Assembly (NCBI RefSeq): GCF_026151205.1
Contig: NC_087082.1
Span: forward strand, 3,885,408-3,949,407
Origin: Bolinopsis microptera
Taxonomy: Eukaryota; Ctenophora; Tentaculata; Lobata; Bolinopsidae
DNA length: 64,000 bases
Reading direction: 5' to 3'
The position numbers were made by a program, and so were the translations under genes. Of the stretch, positions 23,568 to 36,182 are shown piece after piece. Under the pieces are notes generated by a model. It was given only the letters and a program-made list of their open reading frames with translations, was not told the origin of the DNA and ran no database searches. How positions within the stretch are numbered: the stretch's first letter is position 1; the number at the start of each line of letters is the position of its first letter.

Positions 23568-23660
23568 CATTGTTAATGGTCTGGCCCGGCGCGCGCTACT
23601 TCGTAGCACTTGCTATCGGGCTACTTCGAAGAAATTTAGACGAGTAACATCCGTCAACTC
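23568..23660. repeat. Dispersed gcgcgctacttcg repeat (copy 2)
   Basis: Second copy of the repeat described at 21008-21126, with tttgaccattgttaatg, ggcccggcgcgcgctactt and cgagtaacatccgtcaac, and a shorter middle. Confidence 0.65.
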
Positions 23661-24230
23661 AAAGTTTAACCATCTTAACTTTAAATTTCCATTATGAGTA
23701 TGTCAATGACATGCGGCAACTTGAACTCCTCTACCGCTGCTTCGTCATTTGTGAAAACTTGACATACGTTGCATGCCACTTTTCGCGCGCGAAGCGCGCG
23801 CCGCCGAAGGCGGAAAAATACATAATATCTCTGATATTTGTGATACGTAACATGTATCAAGTGAAAACCTGATTATTGCACGCAAGTTGCTGCTATTAAT
23901 TAGTCCGCTTGTAATAAAGGATAGGCTTCACTTGGGTAATACCACATATCAATGGTGTGGCACGGCAGGGGTTGACCAACAGATCGCATGTTACGCGACA
24001 TTACGATGAGGATCACATAACTACCAGCCCCATCGCAATTAGTTCCCACACTTAACGTCACCTGATCACACGCACAACGTCACCCGATCTGACGTTCTGC
24101 TCTGCACCACCTCACACCGTCTCTTTACTCGTCACGAATTCCCACACAACACGAGCCCATGACAGTGAACTTGAGTAGGTGATCGTCAGAGCAGGAACTG
24201 GTCAAACCCCTTCCACCCAGGTAACAAGAG

Positions 24231-24240
24231 TATAAATACC
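24231..24240 (+). promoter_or_regulatory. TATA box of the homeobox gene
   Basis: The word tataaatacc lies 77 bp before the start codon of the homeobox gene. Spacing predicts transcription starting near 24260-24270, in the ctcagacagag to tcctcagtaac stretch, giving a short 5' UTR. It is one of the few clear core-promoter words in the window. Confidence 0.65.
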
Positions 24241-24316
24241 CTCAGACAGAGGGTCTAGACATCGAGTTATCCTCAGTAACTACAACAACTACCAAACATC
24301 CTATCAACTAGTCACT

Positions 24317-25291
24317 ATGTGTACTGTTTACAATAACCCATCCTTCCAACTAACTCCTCCGACTTATCTGGAGTCCCACTCTGATAGACTTATTACCCCC
24401 GCTCCATATTCCATCCCTGTTCCAACCACCCTCTCTCAGTCTCAGGCACCCTACACAGCTGCCCTATCACCGGCATCCTATCCTCAATCCTCCACAAACC
24501 CTCCTCCAACTTTCTACCCCTCCCCAGATTCCAGCCACAACTCTCCTGGTTCTCCACCTACCACTACATCCCTCTTAGAACTGAGGAGCTATCCTGAGCC
24601 GAGTCTTTCAACCAGCACCGGTACCTACCCACAGGGGGACACTCCGCAACACAACTTCTACGAGTACATGTACTCTTCATTCCCTAACTACCAGTACCAG
24701 AATCCTAGCATCTACACTGATAACAGTGTCCCTGATACGGATAGTTACCCCAGTGTCGCACCATACTACTCCCACCCCTCCTACCATCCTTACAGCTACT
24801 CGAACAGAGCCCCTTCCCATTCCAACATCTACACAGAGAGAACTACTGCCTCCTCCACCGCCCACTCTCTGCTGCAAACCTCCCAGAGCTCCGCGACAAC
24901 CATCCAGCACCCAGCTGACTCCTCTACGGACCTCTACCCTTCCTCGACAGTCATGTCACCTGAAGCAAGTGATAATACTAACAGTCCCAAATACCCTCCT
25001 GTACTTGTGAAAGGTGGCGGTAAAATCAGAGCTAAACCGGTGAAACGGACAGAATTCTCCGCTGCAGACCTCAGGATCCTTGAAGGACACTTTGCGGTAT
25101 CAGACTTTGCCAGAGGACCACGTCGGGACGATATTGCTAGACAGTTGAACGTGAGACCTAGATCTATCACCATTTGGTTCCAGAACAGACGAGCTAAGCT
25201 GAGGGCCAGGACCCAACAACTGGATCTGTTGAAGAAGGCGGCAGAGACTGGGGTTGTTCAGGACATCGAGAAGATTTCTGATTTCAGATAG
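24317..25291 (+). CDS. Divergent homeobox transcription factor, single exon
   Basis: 324 codons from ATG 24317 with no intron. Residues ~240-299 form a homeodomain: KRTEF (positions 4-8), L16, F20, and the recognition helix ITIWFQNRRAK with W48, Q50 and N51, the last contacting adenine in nearly all homeodomains. The rest of the domain (LRILEGHFAVSDFARGP, DDIARQLNVRPRS) is unlike the standard ANTP, PRD, LIM or POU classes, so no class is assigned. Residues 1-235 are rich in Ser, Pro, Thr and Tyr and look disordered. Expected role: sequence-specific nuclear DNA-binding regulator. Q50 predicts a TAATTG/TAATTA-like site. A TATA box lies upstream. Being intronless among multi-exon neighbours, it could descend from a retrocopy, but no poly(A) trace was seen. 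Confidence 0.88.
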   Translation: MCTVYNNPSFQLTPPTYLESHSDRLITPAPYSIPVPTTLSQSQAPYTAALSPASYPQSSTNPPPTFYPSPDSSHNSPGSPPTTTSLLELRSYPEPSLSTSTGTYPQGDTPQHNFYEYMYSSFPNYQYQNPSIYTDNSVPDTDSYPSVAPYYSHPSYHPYSYSNRAPSHSNIYTERTTASSTAHSLLQTSQSSATTIQHPADSSTDLYPSSTVMSPEASDNTNSPKYPPVLVKGGGKIRAKPVKRTEFSAADLRILEGHFAVSDFARGPRRDDIARQLNVRPRSITIWFQNRRAKLRARTQQLDLLKKAAETGVVQDIEKISDFR

Positions 25292-28200
25292 ATTTTAGTT
25301 TTCAATATTAGTGGTTATCTGATAGTTAATCCTGTTATTTCTGTTTTGGAGAATACAAATAATCAATTTACAGTTCCGTTCCAAAGTAATTTAATATTTA
25401 AAAAAGGAGTATAGTGTAAACACTAAACATTGATATTTATTTATAATACATTCTGATGCATTTACAAAATTCGTCTACTTTGTAAAACTATGAAATTATA
25501 TGATCCAAATTTTGAAGTTATCTATCTTAATTAATTATCTACACATAGTCATAAGAATAATACATAACTTTGTTTACAGATTCACAATTAAAATTCCAAG
25601 TATAAGCCCTAAATACCTCAAACCTTAAGATAAAATATCTCACCAAGAATGAAGACCTATATTAAGCACCTGCAAAAATTTTAATACTCAGAATACCCAA
25701 AATATGCAATTGGAAATAAATGCACATAATATTTGAAATACAAATGAACCGATACGGACTTCCAAATTCAGCGATAAGGAACTGCTAAATGCGGGTAAAA
25801 TTATTTAGTAACGCCCAGTGACTCATGATAAGCCCAAAATAAATGGATAATACTCTTGGAGATAAATTGGAACATGATGAAGTGTACCCACGCCCCCTTG
25901 ACCATGATATACTATACATAGGTCTGTATAGACCTATGCATTATACATGATTCACGACATTAATATTATTCGTCGGGATGATCTTCGATGTTCCCATGAT
26001 ATTAATATCTATAGTCAATTACTTTGGCACCAAATTATGATCGATCTCGAGCCAATAATCCGCGAAGATAAGAGCAGTTGTGGGGGGTGACTGACACAGT
26101 GAAATTACGCGGAAGTCAGCATATATACGTTCGGCGTGTAACCTGATATGGCATTTAATCTATCACAGGATTGCAGATAAGGTAAGAAGATAAGAAAAGA
26201 TAATTCGGCGGTTATCGCCGAGGCAGAGAGAGATCTATCTTTGTATTTTCGCGTGTGAGTGTATTCTGTTTGTCTTGGTTTGTTGATATTGTGGTTTGAT
26301 TGCTGTTACCCTTTTCGTTCAGTTTTAGGGGGAGGACTGTCGGAGAACTTCTTGTCGATTAATACAGATGAAAGATTGATTATCACAATCCTTGGTGACA
26401 GTCATGTTATCAAAATTCAAAGAAGAGCTGGAACTAGATATTTCTATGATGAATTGTTTTTGTTCCACGTGTTTTTGCCTAATTTTTTACTCGTGAAACG
26501 TTATAGCCTTGCTCTATCACACTCACAGCGCCGGTTTTTACGAGCGATTCAGCTAAGGTAAAAGCGTAGTTAGAGAAATTAAACTCCCGTTCGGTAAGCT
26601 GTAAACTATTGCCTTGAGACTCAGAGAACACCTGTCTTTCTGTACACCTGCTCGACTATATTATAAATCTCCCGCCCACCCATTGGGCTATTCCACCTCG
26701 CTCAGCTTCTCTGATTGGCTACCAGTGGTCACGTGACTTGGCAAATCGTGAGCAGATTGGTTAAGACGCGCCACGTGGGTCAAACGCTGCACGCTTATTG
26801 AATAACGACGAGGTATGATGATCATGATTGGCTAATGTGGTGGTTGGATGATGGCGATGACGAAGATAGAGTACAAGTTCTGTAGGGTAACACATTGCAG
26901 CTCGAGGGTAGGAGGGAGGGCGGCTCGCAGATCAACACCTGTTTTTTTAATAAATTTAGAGGGACACCTGGTAAGGATAGATCGCTAGTAGTAGTAGCGG
27001 GCACTGCTGCTGTCTGGTGCCCACTCTGCCCTGCTGCACTCCCTATATTAACTCTCATATTCCGATCAGCTTATCTCTTCATCATGGCCACTTTCCATCT
27101 TAATCTAGATAAGCTGGCTGCTCTGCCATGCCTTGCAACGTCTTATTTGTTTGTTGACTACCTTTTGTGTCCTAAAGTTAGAGTTGAGCCGGGGTATGAT
27201 GGAGATCAATTTATGCAAGGTGTGGGGGAACATCTATCTAATCTCAATCTCCCGCACTTGTGCAACCTGTATTCGAGAAGTCAGTAATCATTGCATGCGT
27301 CAGCCCGGAAGGTGGCCATAAGGTGGTCAAAAGAAGAGGTATTCTTGGAATCATAGCTTGTTTTCCAAACTTTAAGCCACCTTTTCAACACCATTTTGAT
27401 CATCTTGTAATCATTAAGTTCATTCTGGGGATTCGAAAAAGTCGTTTTTCGTATTTCGTAGCACTTTCGAATGTGCCAGCAAGTTTTGCAACAGAAATCT
27501 GATAATGACTCATTTTTAGCTGAAAACCACAGTCTAATCAAATGTACGCTACTTTCGTTCCACGATCTCATTGATAATAGAAATCATTAGAAAGTCACAC
27601 GAACTCGATACTTGGTTAGGTGCGATAACGTCACCTCTTATCACAACATATCAGCTGATAATTCTATCGCATTATTCCGGACCCTGTCAACACGTCTCAC
27701 TGTCCAGCGCTCACAACTCCCCCTCTCTTCGCCTCGTGATCTGCACCGAACTGAGGAGAACTGTCCACTGAGAACCACAAACTGTGAACCGAGAATCAGA
27801 ATCTGCGAACTCAAATTGATCACCGACACCAGAAACATTGTTTAGCTGCTGTACAAAAATACATGGCCATTCATTTTTAAGGTGCGTTGGGTGATCGGCG
27901 ATCAGTAATTTTCACACATGATTTAGTTATGAAAAATAACATATCTGCTCTCGTCTGATTGTTTTAGAGCTGCCAGGTGTGCATTACCTCCCTGAATATA
28001 CACCTCTACAACTACCCTAAAGTCCTACGTGCACTCTAATTCCTGTTACCACGGGTACAATTCATCGTGGGCACAGTCATTTGAATGGTGTTAGTCACGT
28101 GATCTAGGCTGTGATCATTGGAACTTCTAACCTCCCCTCCCTTTCTAGGATGAAGCATGGTATCACGAATTTTGAGATTCCAGCACGGACCAGGACACCC

Positions 28201-28580
28201 GATAACATGTCCAATGGCCTGTCACCTAGGTAACGCTAGTTCTTAACACTTTTCACCATCTAATTTTACCACTGGTGTATTATATAAATAAAACCGTGAA
28301 TTATAAGTACCGCTACCACGTTATGGTTATGATTTATGAATATGATTGCTAATATGAAGAGGATTTCTGATATAGATATGAATTGAAAATCTGTTTCACC
28401 CATTTCGTAAGTTTTGAAGCGATCTTTTAAAGAAGAGCGTGATTGATTCGATGCCCTGAAAGTTTACAGAATCTGAATTTATTTTGGAAATCGCAAGACT
28501 GATTTACTGAAAGTAAAATTTACGATACATTCAGCTCGATGATTATTCAAAAAACATGTTAAAAACTATTCCCTCTCAGT
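25292..28580. other. Intergenic, includes the upstream region of the kelch-like gene
   Basis: No exon with supporting features was found. The 26500-28100 part is less AT-rich and contains several cacgtg/cacgtga words (near 26468, 26731, 26772 and 28096), as in promoters, but no TATA box or start site could be fixed. A 5' UTR exon of the kelch-like gene could be here. Open frames on both strands are short and overlapping. Confidence 0.4.
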
Positions 28581-31500
28581 ATGAGGAAGCTACAGCCGAT
28601 ATCACGAAAGCGAGCACGGTTGGACGGTAAACTATTGCTAGAGGACAGAAATCACAACTCAGTATGCATGATCGCCATGAACGACTTCAGAAAGCGTAAC
28701 CTTCTCTGTGATTTCGTCATCACTGCAGGTAGGGTTCCGGTGTGAGATTCATTTTTACACTGCGAGCAAGTAATGAACTTGGTGGTGAAATTTGTTTAAT
28801 ATTTTCATAATATTTTAGCTCTTTAAAACTCTGATCGTGCCAGTTGGGCTTATCTCAGCTGTGAAATTCAAGTCCCCCAGATTAACAAGATAACAAGGTT
28901 CACAATTAACATTGTCTAAATTAGCAATCAATTTATATTAACTGTCCACAGTAAATTAGTTAACAATTCCTCATCAGGAGAGAGGGAAATATTTGCTCAC
29001 AAGATAATCCTAATCTCAACGTCGCTCTGTTTTGCCGGACTACTGGACAGTGGAGGGAAGTTCTCTGAGATAAACAAGTACAAGTGAGTGTAGTGGACTT
29101 GTAGTGGACTCGTAGATATTTGGTAGACACTGGGTAGACACTGGGTGGACACTGTAGTTGTGTACTTGTGTAATGTGTAGGTAGAAATATTCTGCGCCTC
29201 TGAAATAAAGTGAAGGTTTAGATAAATCAGTGACATTTAATTGTCATATAAGCAGTGTATATTTATTCTATAGTCCCTACCACCCGCCCCCACTCCCCAC
29301 TCCCTCTTCCTTTAGCTGATTTCTCTTCCAACATACAATCATTACAGAGTGGATTTAGACGGTGAAGTAGTGGAAAATCTGATAGATTTCACGTACACAG
29401 GTACGATAGAGTTGACTCTGCAGGAGGTGCAGGCTATGCTAGTAGCAGCCAATCAACTCAAGTTCATCACTGTCGTCAGAGTAAGCTGGGACTTTTAGTT
29501 TTTAAATTGTATCCCTTAAAGTTTCAATACTCCTTGGTCTGATAAATGGCGAATATTAACGCCGCCCCTGTTTTTATTATTGTAAAACTTTATGAACCCT
29601 CTTTTCCTTTCAGGCATGTGTAGATTTCTTGAAGAGGCACATGTCAGCCATGACATGCATATCACTACGACAGTTTAGTAAAACTATCCAATGTGACGAG
29701 TTAAAGTTATCTGCAGATGTGTACATTTTACAACACTTCCGGGAAGTTTCCAACACGGAGGACTTCTGTAAGCTAGCTTATAGCCAGGTGAGATAGCCGT
29801 TAGCTACTTTTAGCTACCTATATAGCTATATAGCTACTCTTACTAACCTAGTGGCTACTTTTAGCTATCTATAGCTATATATACTATATAGCTGTTAGCT
29901 ACTTTTAGCTACCTAGTTATTTGGTTAGATACTCTCAGTAACCTAGTGGGTACTTTTAGCAAACTATTGTGCCTAATCGGTGTACTTTAAGTTGTTTTCT
30001 CCAAGCAACAGCAATATTCATAAGATAATATAACCCAGATGTTACAACAAAAATTCCACCATTCCATCAATAAAGAACCCCCATTCCCCAAGGTGTGGGA
30101 GCTGATAAGCAGTGATAATCTACAAGCAGAGAGTGAAGATTTAGTGTTTGAGGCGGTTATGACGTGGATTAAGTTCGATGTGACAAACAGACTGTCCTAC
30201 TTACAAGCCCTCTTTTCGGCCATCAGATTACCTCTCATTCCTATCAGATACCTACTTAAAAAAGTAAGCATATAAGATCATAATATCGTAGTTTGCAGTC
30301 TTTTAAGAAACAGTAAATTATACTTTTTAATAAGAATTCAATCAGGATTTAAATTCATCAATGACCTGCAAAATAAACATTCAATATTTCGTTTACACTG
30401 CAATTACTTAAAATTATCGTCTGTGAAGTGGTCATATTCTTCGTCATTCCTTCGTCATTCCTTCAAGTTGTATCCAACATTGTGGCCCGCCTGATAAGTT
30501 AAAATTCTTGCTGTTACGTACTGGGTACATGTCGACATGGAATCAGTTCTGGGTCAACCTGTCGATAAAGTTCATTTTCCGATCCAGAATCATGCTTAGG
30601 TCTAGAGACGCCATGATTCTTTTTGTATGATGAACGGATTGAATAGGACGTCTTCTGAGTAGTACCATGACTTACTCAGAATGATGATAAGACTCCTAGA
30701 GGGAAGATTTGCAGATTACAGGAGCAATTAACTCTAAAATTACTGATTATCATATGAACGATAAGGAATTTCTTGTCTCATTCTATAGATGAGCGAGTGG
30801 TGTTTCACGAGGAACATTATCTTTATAACCTTATTAGTATTATCATGGGATGGAATTTAAGAAATATTCAACGAAAAAATCTTACATTTAAATATTCATT
30901 TAGGGTCAGATAACTAACTTAGATAGTGGCTGGCACCCCACCAGCATCCCTTAATGATCAATTCAGCACTTGTTTCGAGGGAGAAAACATCAATATGATC
31001 CATAACATTTCCCCCCATTTCTTATCGCTCCGAGACAGAATTTTGAGTATGAAGTGATGTCTTTCGGAAAGTTAATCCTAATGCCCACGCGCCTTCGGGA
31101 CTTAATAATAATAGAATAATCATATTAGCTTATCTGTGGAGCAATTTTTGGAGGCTACTGCTGTACTGAACTTTATCGGTTTGTTTTGGACTTAATAAAT
31201 AATAACGATGCATAAACGATTCCATTAAGATAACCTAGAGGGTCTCCAGATCATCTTCATTATCAAGATCTTGTAAATTCAACGACCAGGCCGATAATTA
31301 TGCTGCTGATAGCAATCCATCTCGAATGAAAGTCAGGTACGACGGTGAAATACCTCTAAACATTTCATTTTGGAATGTGTTTGCAATGAATTTTAAAAGC
31401 AACAGTATAATCTGTATCCGTTGGGTATCTGAGAAAGCTCAAATTCCAAAACACTCCTACAAAGTTTTAGATAAAACTAGCTGCTGAGCTGCATGTTACT

Positions 31501-34500
31501 CATGACGCAAATGTAATTTCCAGACCAGATAAGATAAGGGCTGATATGCCCGTCAACAAATTCTACAAAACAACAAAAAGGTTAGGAAGAAAAACCGGAA
31601 ACTCATAGTCGCGTGTTGCACCATGTGTTACAAAAATAGGCTGTACGTATCAGTTCTGTACAAGTCCGGTCTTGGAATTTCTAAGAAGTTTCGCCCATTT
31701 TGCTTATCTCAAAACTATATCTCATTTGAAAACAGAAACGTAGCAGTGAAACCTAGATATCGCAAACGTATCACTTTGTAACCCAGACCCTAAATTTAAC
31801 AGATAGAGTTATCAGCACTCAGGTGATCCAGCCTTAAAAATATCTTTTCAAGAACAAGAAAATTACATCATATATATGAAGAATATAGTCTACAGTCTCA
31901 AGATAAAAGTGTGGTCGACTATCAAACGTTTTTTATCCCTTACTTTGTATCTCAAAAAGTAAAACATGAAAACTATCTCATATTATTGGATCGTTTCCAG
32001 CGGCCAAGAAGAGAATATCCCAAATTATTTTACTTTTAGCCGTAGAACAGAATATACTTCGAGGAACGGTTGCTATTTTAGAAATGTTCAGATAAGATAC
32101 TGAGTACGATCAGTAGTATTACTATTATAAAACGGCCGGCTAAACCAGCAAATCCAGGATTATGTGTATAAACTGCCATATTACTTTAGGTTGGTGTTTT
32201 CAACTATAATTTCCATTATTAATTATTGAGAATCGTATATTTCAGGTAGAAACAGAAGAACTGATAACTAATGATGTGACCTGCAACTCACTGCTACACA
32301 AAGCTAAAAACTACCATTTACTACCCGGTAAAGTCTCTTTTATTCATTGCTGAATCAGGGTTTAATAACTGTGGAGATCTCAGTTTGAGCAGTTGGTCAC
32401 TAATATCGAGGTCACTAATTAGTTATTATCTCTGGTGACTGGCCACTAATTAGTAATCATCTCTTCAGATAACAGGTGTCAGTTCGTTATCCCTGGTCCC
32501 CTACAAAACCCAGGACGATCTAGGCTTGTCAGTAACGTGCTCTACGCTGTAGGTGGGGAGGAACTTAATGGTGCACGACTCAAAAGTGTAAGTATTTCAA
32601 TCGTGACCTTGAGTCTCAAGAACTGTATAGATCAATTCCTATGATATCTAGTTTAAATAGTTTTAATTAAAATAATTATTTTAATGCTTATTACTATAAT
32701 TGCAGGTAGAATGTTACTCGACCGAAACAAAAGAGTGGATACCAGTAGCTAACTTGAACACCGAGAGGAGCGGAGCAGCTGTCTCATTCCTTCAGGGATA
32801 TCTTTACGCGTGTGGAGGTCAGCAATAAGCATACACATAGTCTTTTCACTATTCCCAATGTTTGAAATGGAGAAAATAGAAAGTTAAGGTTCTCGTGTAC
32901 TACGATTGTCCATTATAAATTAAACTAATCAACTGATCACCGTTTTCTAAATGGGGTGTTAAAGCCGAACAGTGACGAACCCATTGCAGGTTTTGAGCAG
33001 TCGAGTGCGCTGAGCAGTGTGGAGAGGTATGATATCTACAACAACAGGTGGAGTTACCTTCCTCCTATGATCAAAGAGAGATCCTGTGCTGGAGCTACTG
33101 TTCTTGATAACTGCTTGTGAGTTATGTTCTTTAGAGCTACTGTTCTTGATAACTGCTTGTGAGTTATGTTCTTTAGAAACAACAGCTTGTTAGGAGTAAA
33201 TCAAGGTTATAATTATCTTAGAACGACACTATTCACCAAGACAATAATATGCTCATCGCGAAACCTTCACTGTCACAGTGCTGCAGTGTCACAGTGCTGC
33301 AGTGTCACAGTGCTATAGTGTCACAGTGCTATAGTGTCACAGTGCTATAGTGTCACAGTGCTACAGTGTCATAGTGCTACAGTGTCACAGTGCTACAGTG
33401 TCATAGTGCTACAGTGTCACGGTGTTAGTGTCACAGTGTTATTGTGTCACAGTGTTAGTGTCACAGTGTTATTGTGTCACAGTGTTAGTGTCACAGTGTT
33501 AGTGTCACAGTGTTAGTGTCACAGTGTTATTGTGTCACAGTATTATAGTGTTACAGTGTAACACAAACAATGACTAACACGGTGCTAGCTGACAAAGGCC
33601 CTCATGTTACCAACAGGTGTGACACTGATTACCACTGTACTGTACATAACAACAACTCTTCAGGTATGTAGCAGGTGGTAACTCCAGTTCAACCACCCTC
33701 AACTCCGTCGAGAGATTTGACCCACGCGACAACGGGTGGAGCGCCGTGGGTAACATGCAGTTCCCGCGCAACGGAGTCACTGTTTGCACGTGCAGGGGCA
33801 TGGTGTACGCTGTCGGGGGACATGACGGTCATCAGGAACTCAAGTGTGTGGAGAGGTAAGCATCATAATCCTACGGGAGAGATTGAGATATATACCATGT
33901 TATTTTAACAAGCCAGATTGTTTTAGTGAAAGAAATATATCATCCGTACACGTTAAATCTTATTTGTAATCAACAAATCACAAACTCCAGATGTTCTAAA
34001 GTCAGTGATACACTACGTATTTTACAGGTACAACATCCGGATGAACAAGTGGGAGAGCGTGTGCTCAATGCACTCTCACCGCTCCTACGCGGTAGCGGGG
34101 GTTGTGGGCGGGGAGGTGATTGTGGTTGGGGGTTACAACGGCTCAATAAACCTGGCTACGGTTGAGAAGTACAATCCTGTAAGCGATAGCTGGTCCATGT
34201 TGTCCATGTTGGGCAGTCCCAGGAGGTGGGTGATGATTATTTTATAATTCTTAAAAACTAGGAGGATGCCTTTGAGATCTTTTTTACTTCGTCTAAAATT
34301 TTCTTTACAGATCAACTGAGTAGTAACTGATTTCCCGACTGAATACTGACTGATTTTCCAACTGATTTCCTGACTGAGTACTAATATATTTGTTTCAGCT
34401 ATGCAGGATGTGGAGTTCTGGACGACAACCTGTTTGTCGTGGGAGGATGTGACATCACACAATGCCTAAACACTGTGGAGATGTACGACTCAACCACCAA

Positions 34501-34576
34501 CAAGTGGAGTCCTTCGGAGAGAATCAACGTTCCTCGAGCCTGCTGTGGTGTGTCCGGACTCTGTTTTAGCTCATGA
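28581..34576 (+). CDS. Kelch-like protein (BTB-BACK-Kelch), complete, 12 coding exons
   Basis: Exons: 28581-28728, 28978-29083, 29348-29480, 29614-29787, 30039-30263, 32246-32327, 32469-32587, 32706-32817, 32990-33116, 33664-33855, 34028-34225, 34399-34576. All have GT-AG introns and matching phases, giving 597 codons and a TGA. The BTB domain covers about residues 25-140 (LLCDFVITAGEREIFAHK, then VENLIDFTYTGTIEL). BACK is about 145-265 (VWELISSDNL, VFEAVMTWIKFD, IRLPLIPIRYLL). Six kelch blades cover about 302-594, each with a double glycine (YAVGGEE, YACGG, YVAGG, YAVGGHDG, VVGGYNG, VVGGCD) and a later W. Proteins of this form are substrate adaptors of Cullin-3 ubiquitin ligases in the cytoplasm. 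The length is typical. I cannot assign a numbered KLHL ortholog. Intron 5 is ~2 kb; exon 9 ends in a tandem duplication covering its donor. Confidence 0.95.
30264..32245 (+). other. Intron 5 of the kelch-like gene
   Basis: About 2 kb of AT-rich DNA with many gataag words; no repeat, nested gene or structured RNA was recognised. Confidence 0.6.
33092..33175 (+). repeat. 42-bp tandem duplication across an exon-intron border
   Basis: Two perfect 42-bp copies (33092-33133 and 33134-33175) begin gagctactgttcttgataac and include the 3' end of kelch exon 9 and its donor (CTT/gtgagtt). The second donor would add sequence with an immediate in-frame TGA, so the first must be used for a full-length protein. 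Confidence 0.9.
33270..33555 (+). repeat. cacagtg minisatellite in kelch intron 9
   Basis: Tandem 14- and 16-bp units (tgtcacagtgctatag, tgtcacagtgttag and tgtcacagtgttattg variants), about eighteen copies. Length is probably polymorphic. No coding role. Confidence 0.88.
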
Positions 34577-36058
34577 AGGAAACGTGACATTGTGAGATGA
34601 CTTTGTTATGACGTCACCGGTTATTTAACACCTCAATAGTCAATAATATTGTGAGCAAAAGGGATTTAGAGGTGATGGACGAGACTACAAGTTGTAGCAG
34701 TAGCCATAGAGCATGGAGAGAGAACTGTTGTCGAAAGATCATGAGAACAGGATGGTTGAGAATTGAGATGCTATGGATTTGTGTCGTAAAGACTTATATA
34801 ATAGATCATGATGCAGATGTTAAACTATTAAATTTATATTACTCATATACTTAGGATAAACTAGAAAATTAGCAATAGGGCGAAGATAATCGATCTGGAA
34901 CTTGATTTTGATTTTATTTTGGTGTTTTTTTCGATCTTGAATTTTCTTGCCATGGAATATAACATAAACATTCATAAATGATAAATGATAAAATTCAAAA
35001 AGATATGATTTGATAACAAAAAAGTTATTATAATCTTACAATAGCTGTTTGATATAGGACGTTACGACTTTCAGTTTGAAACTTAGTGTACTAATTTAAA
35101 AACATAGATCATAGGTTAGCTTACTAGAACTTAACAAAATTTAAATATGAAATACATAGATTTCGTTGATACATTATATATGTTAAATTGTTCGAAATAG
35201 ACATGGGACAGTCGACAAAGTTATTAGTTTTTCTTATTTGATCGGTGCGATCTTGATTCACAATTTGGCGGTTTAGTCTAGTTCATGTATGTCAACAAAT
35301 TATATTAATTTTTTAAAGGTGTCTTTTGAGATGTTGAACTTACACGCAAAAATCGAAACGCACCTGTGCTACTCAATATTCGTGTATGTATATTGATAGC
35401 ATTTTCGTGTGAAGGATTGTGTAATACGTGTATGGATATTGAATATTGATATGTACGGATTGATTGATACTTGGCAACCATTAAAGACTTAGTTATCTTG
35501 TTTCCCGCAATAACACTTTCATTTAAACAAAATTTTTGATAATGGTATATCTTGTACGTACTGCATTGATATTCACGTTCGAAAATTTTATCATAAATAC
35601 ATTACGTTTCGTTTTGCAAATTTATTTACTTGATTTTTAATTTCAGAATGACAAATAATTAATTCGTTTTACTTATTCAAGCATATTAAATGGATGGAGC
35701 GAATTACTTATCCCATTCCAAGAGGCAGTGATTAGAGAAGCTTTATTAACAAGCCAGATAATATTGTCCCATGTCCTGCTATTTATCAGATTTTTCCTAA
35801 TTTGAAAATCCTACCTAATTAATGGTCTAATTACCTAATTGATGGTCTAATTACCTAATTGATGGTCGGCAACTCTATTTCGGCTCCAGAGACCAGGATC
35901 CTGATGCTCCAGGTTGAGAAACCACAGCTCTATTTCTTGCAGACGGTACTCGGGGGACAAATATTTGAGGCATCACAGTATCTTGTAATTCGTCTCATCT
36001 AGCAGTGAATGGGAGCTGAAGTAGGAAAGTTTTGAATTTCAATAACAACATAAAAGTG
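34577..36058. other. 3' flank of kelch gene, no gene seen
   Basis: AT-rich DNA. A short motif taattacctaattgatggtc is repeated near 35828-35865. The 3' UTR of the kelch gene should end in the first few hundred bases, but no canonical aataaa near the stop was found. Confidence 0.45.
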
Positions 36059-36130
36059 TGGAGATGCGGGGTCTCGAACCCCGGACCTTGTACATGCAAA
36101 GCACACGCTCTACCGCTGAGCTACATCCCC
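36059..36130 (-). tRNA. tRNA-Ala (UGC)
   Basis: A 72-nt gene without intron, same sequence as the plus-strand copy at 37258. The acceptor stem GGGGATG/CATCTCC, D arm, anticodon loop TTTGCAT (anticodon TGC), T arm CGGGG-TTCGAGA-CCCCG and discriminator A all fold. A TTTT pol III terminator follows about 4 nt after the gene (CACTTTTAT). Confidence 0.95.
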
Positions 36131-36182
36131 ATTGAATTGTTTGAAAACGCGTTTTATAGAAAAACAGACAAAGCGTACAGAT

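Larger units (their letters stand above)
19506..24230. other. Transposon graveyard, no host gene seen
   Basis: A patchwork of short GC-rich islands (many cgcgcgc runs and the words gcgcgctacttcg) in AT-rich DNA. It contains several copies of at least three short repeat families, listed separately, and a telomere-like stretch near 23055. Short open frames at 20639-20887 and 22440-22652 run through repeat copies and are not genes. Confidence 0.6.

Noticed and set aside
26259..26561. 100-codon frame upstream of the kelch-like gene
   Set aside because: Starts with GTG, has no domain, no supporting splice sites and overlaps promoter-like sequence.
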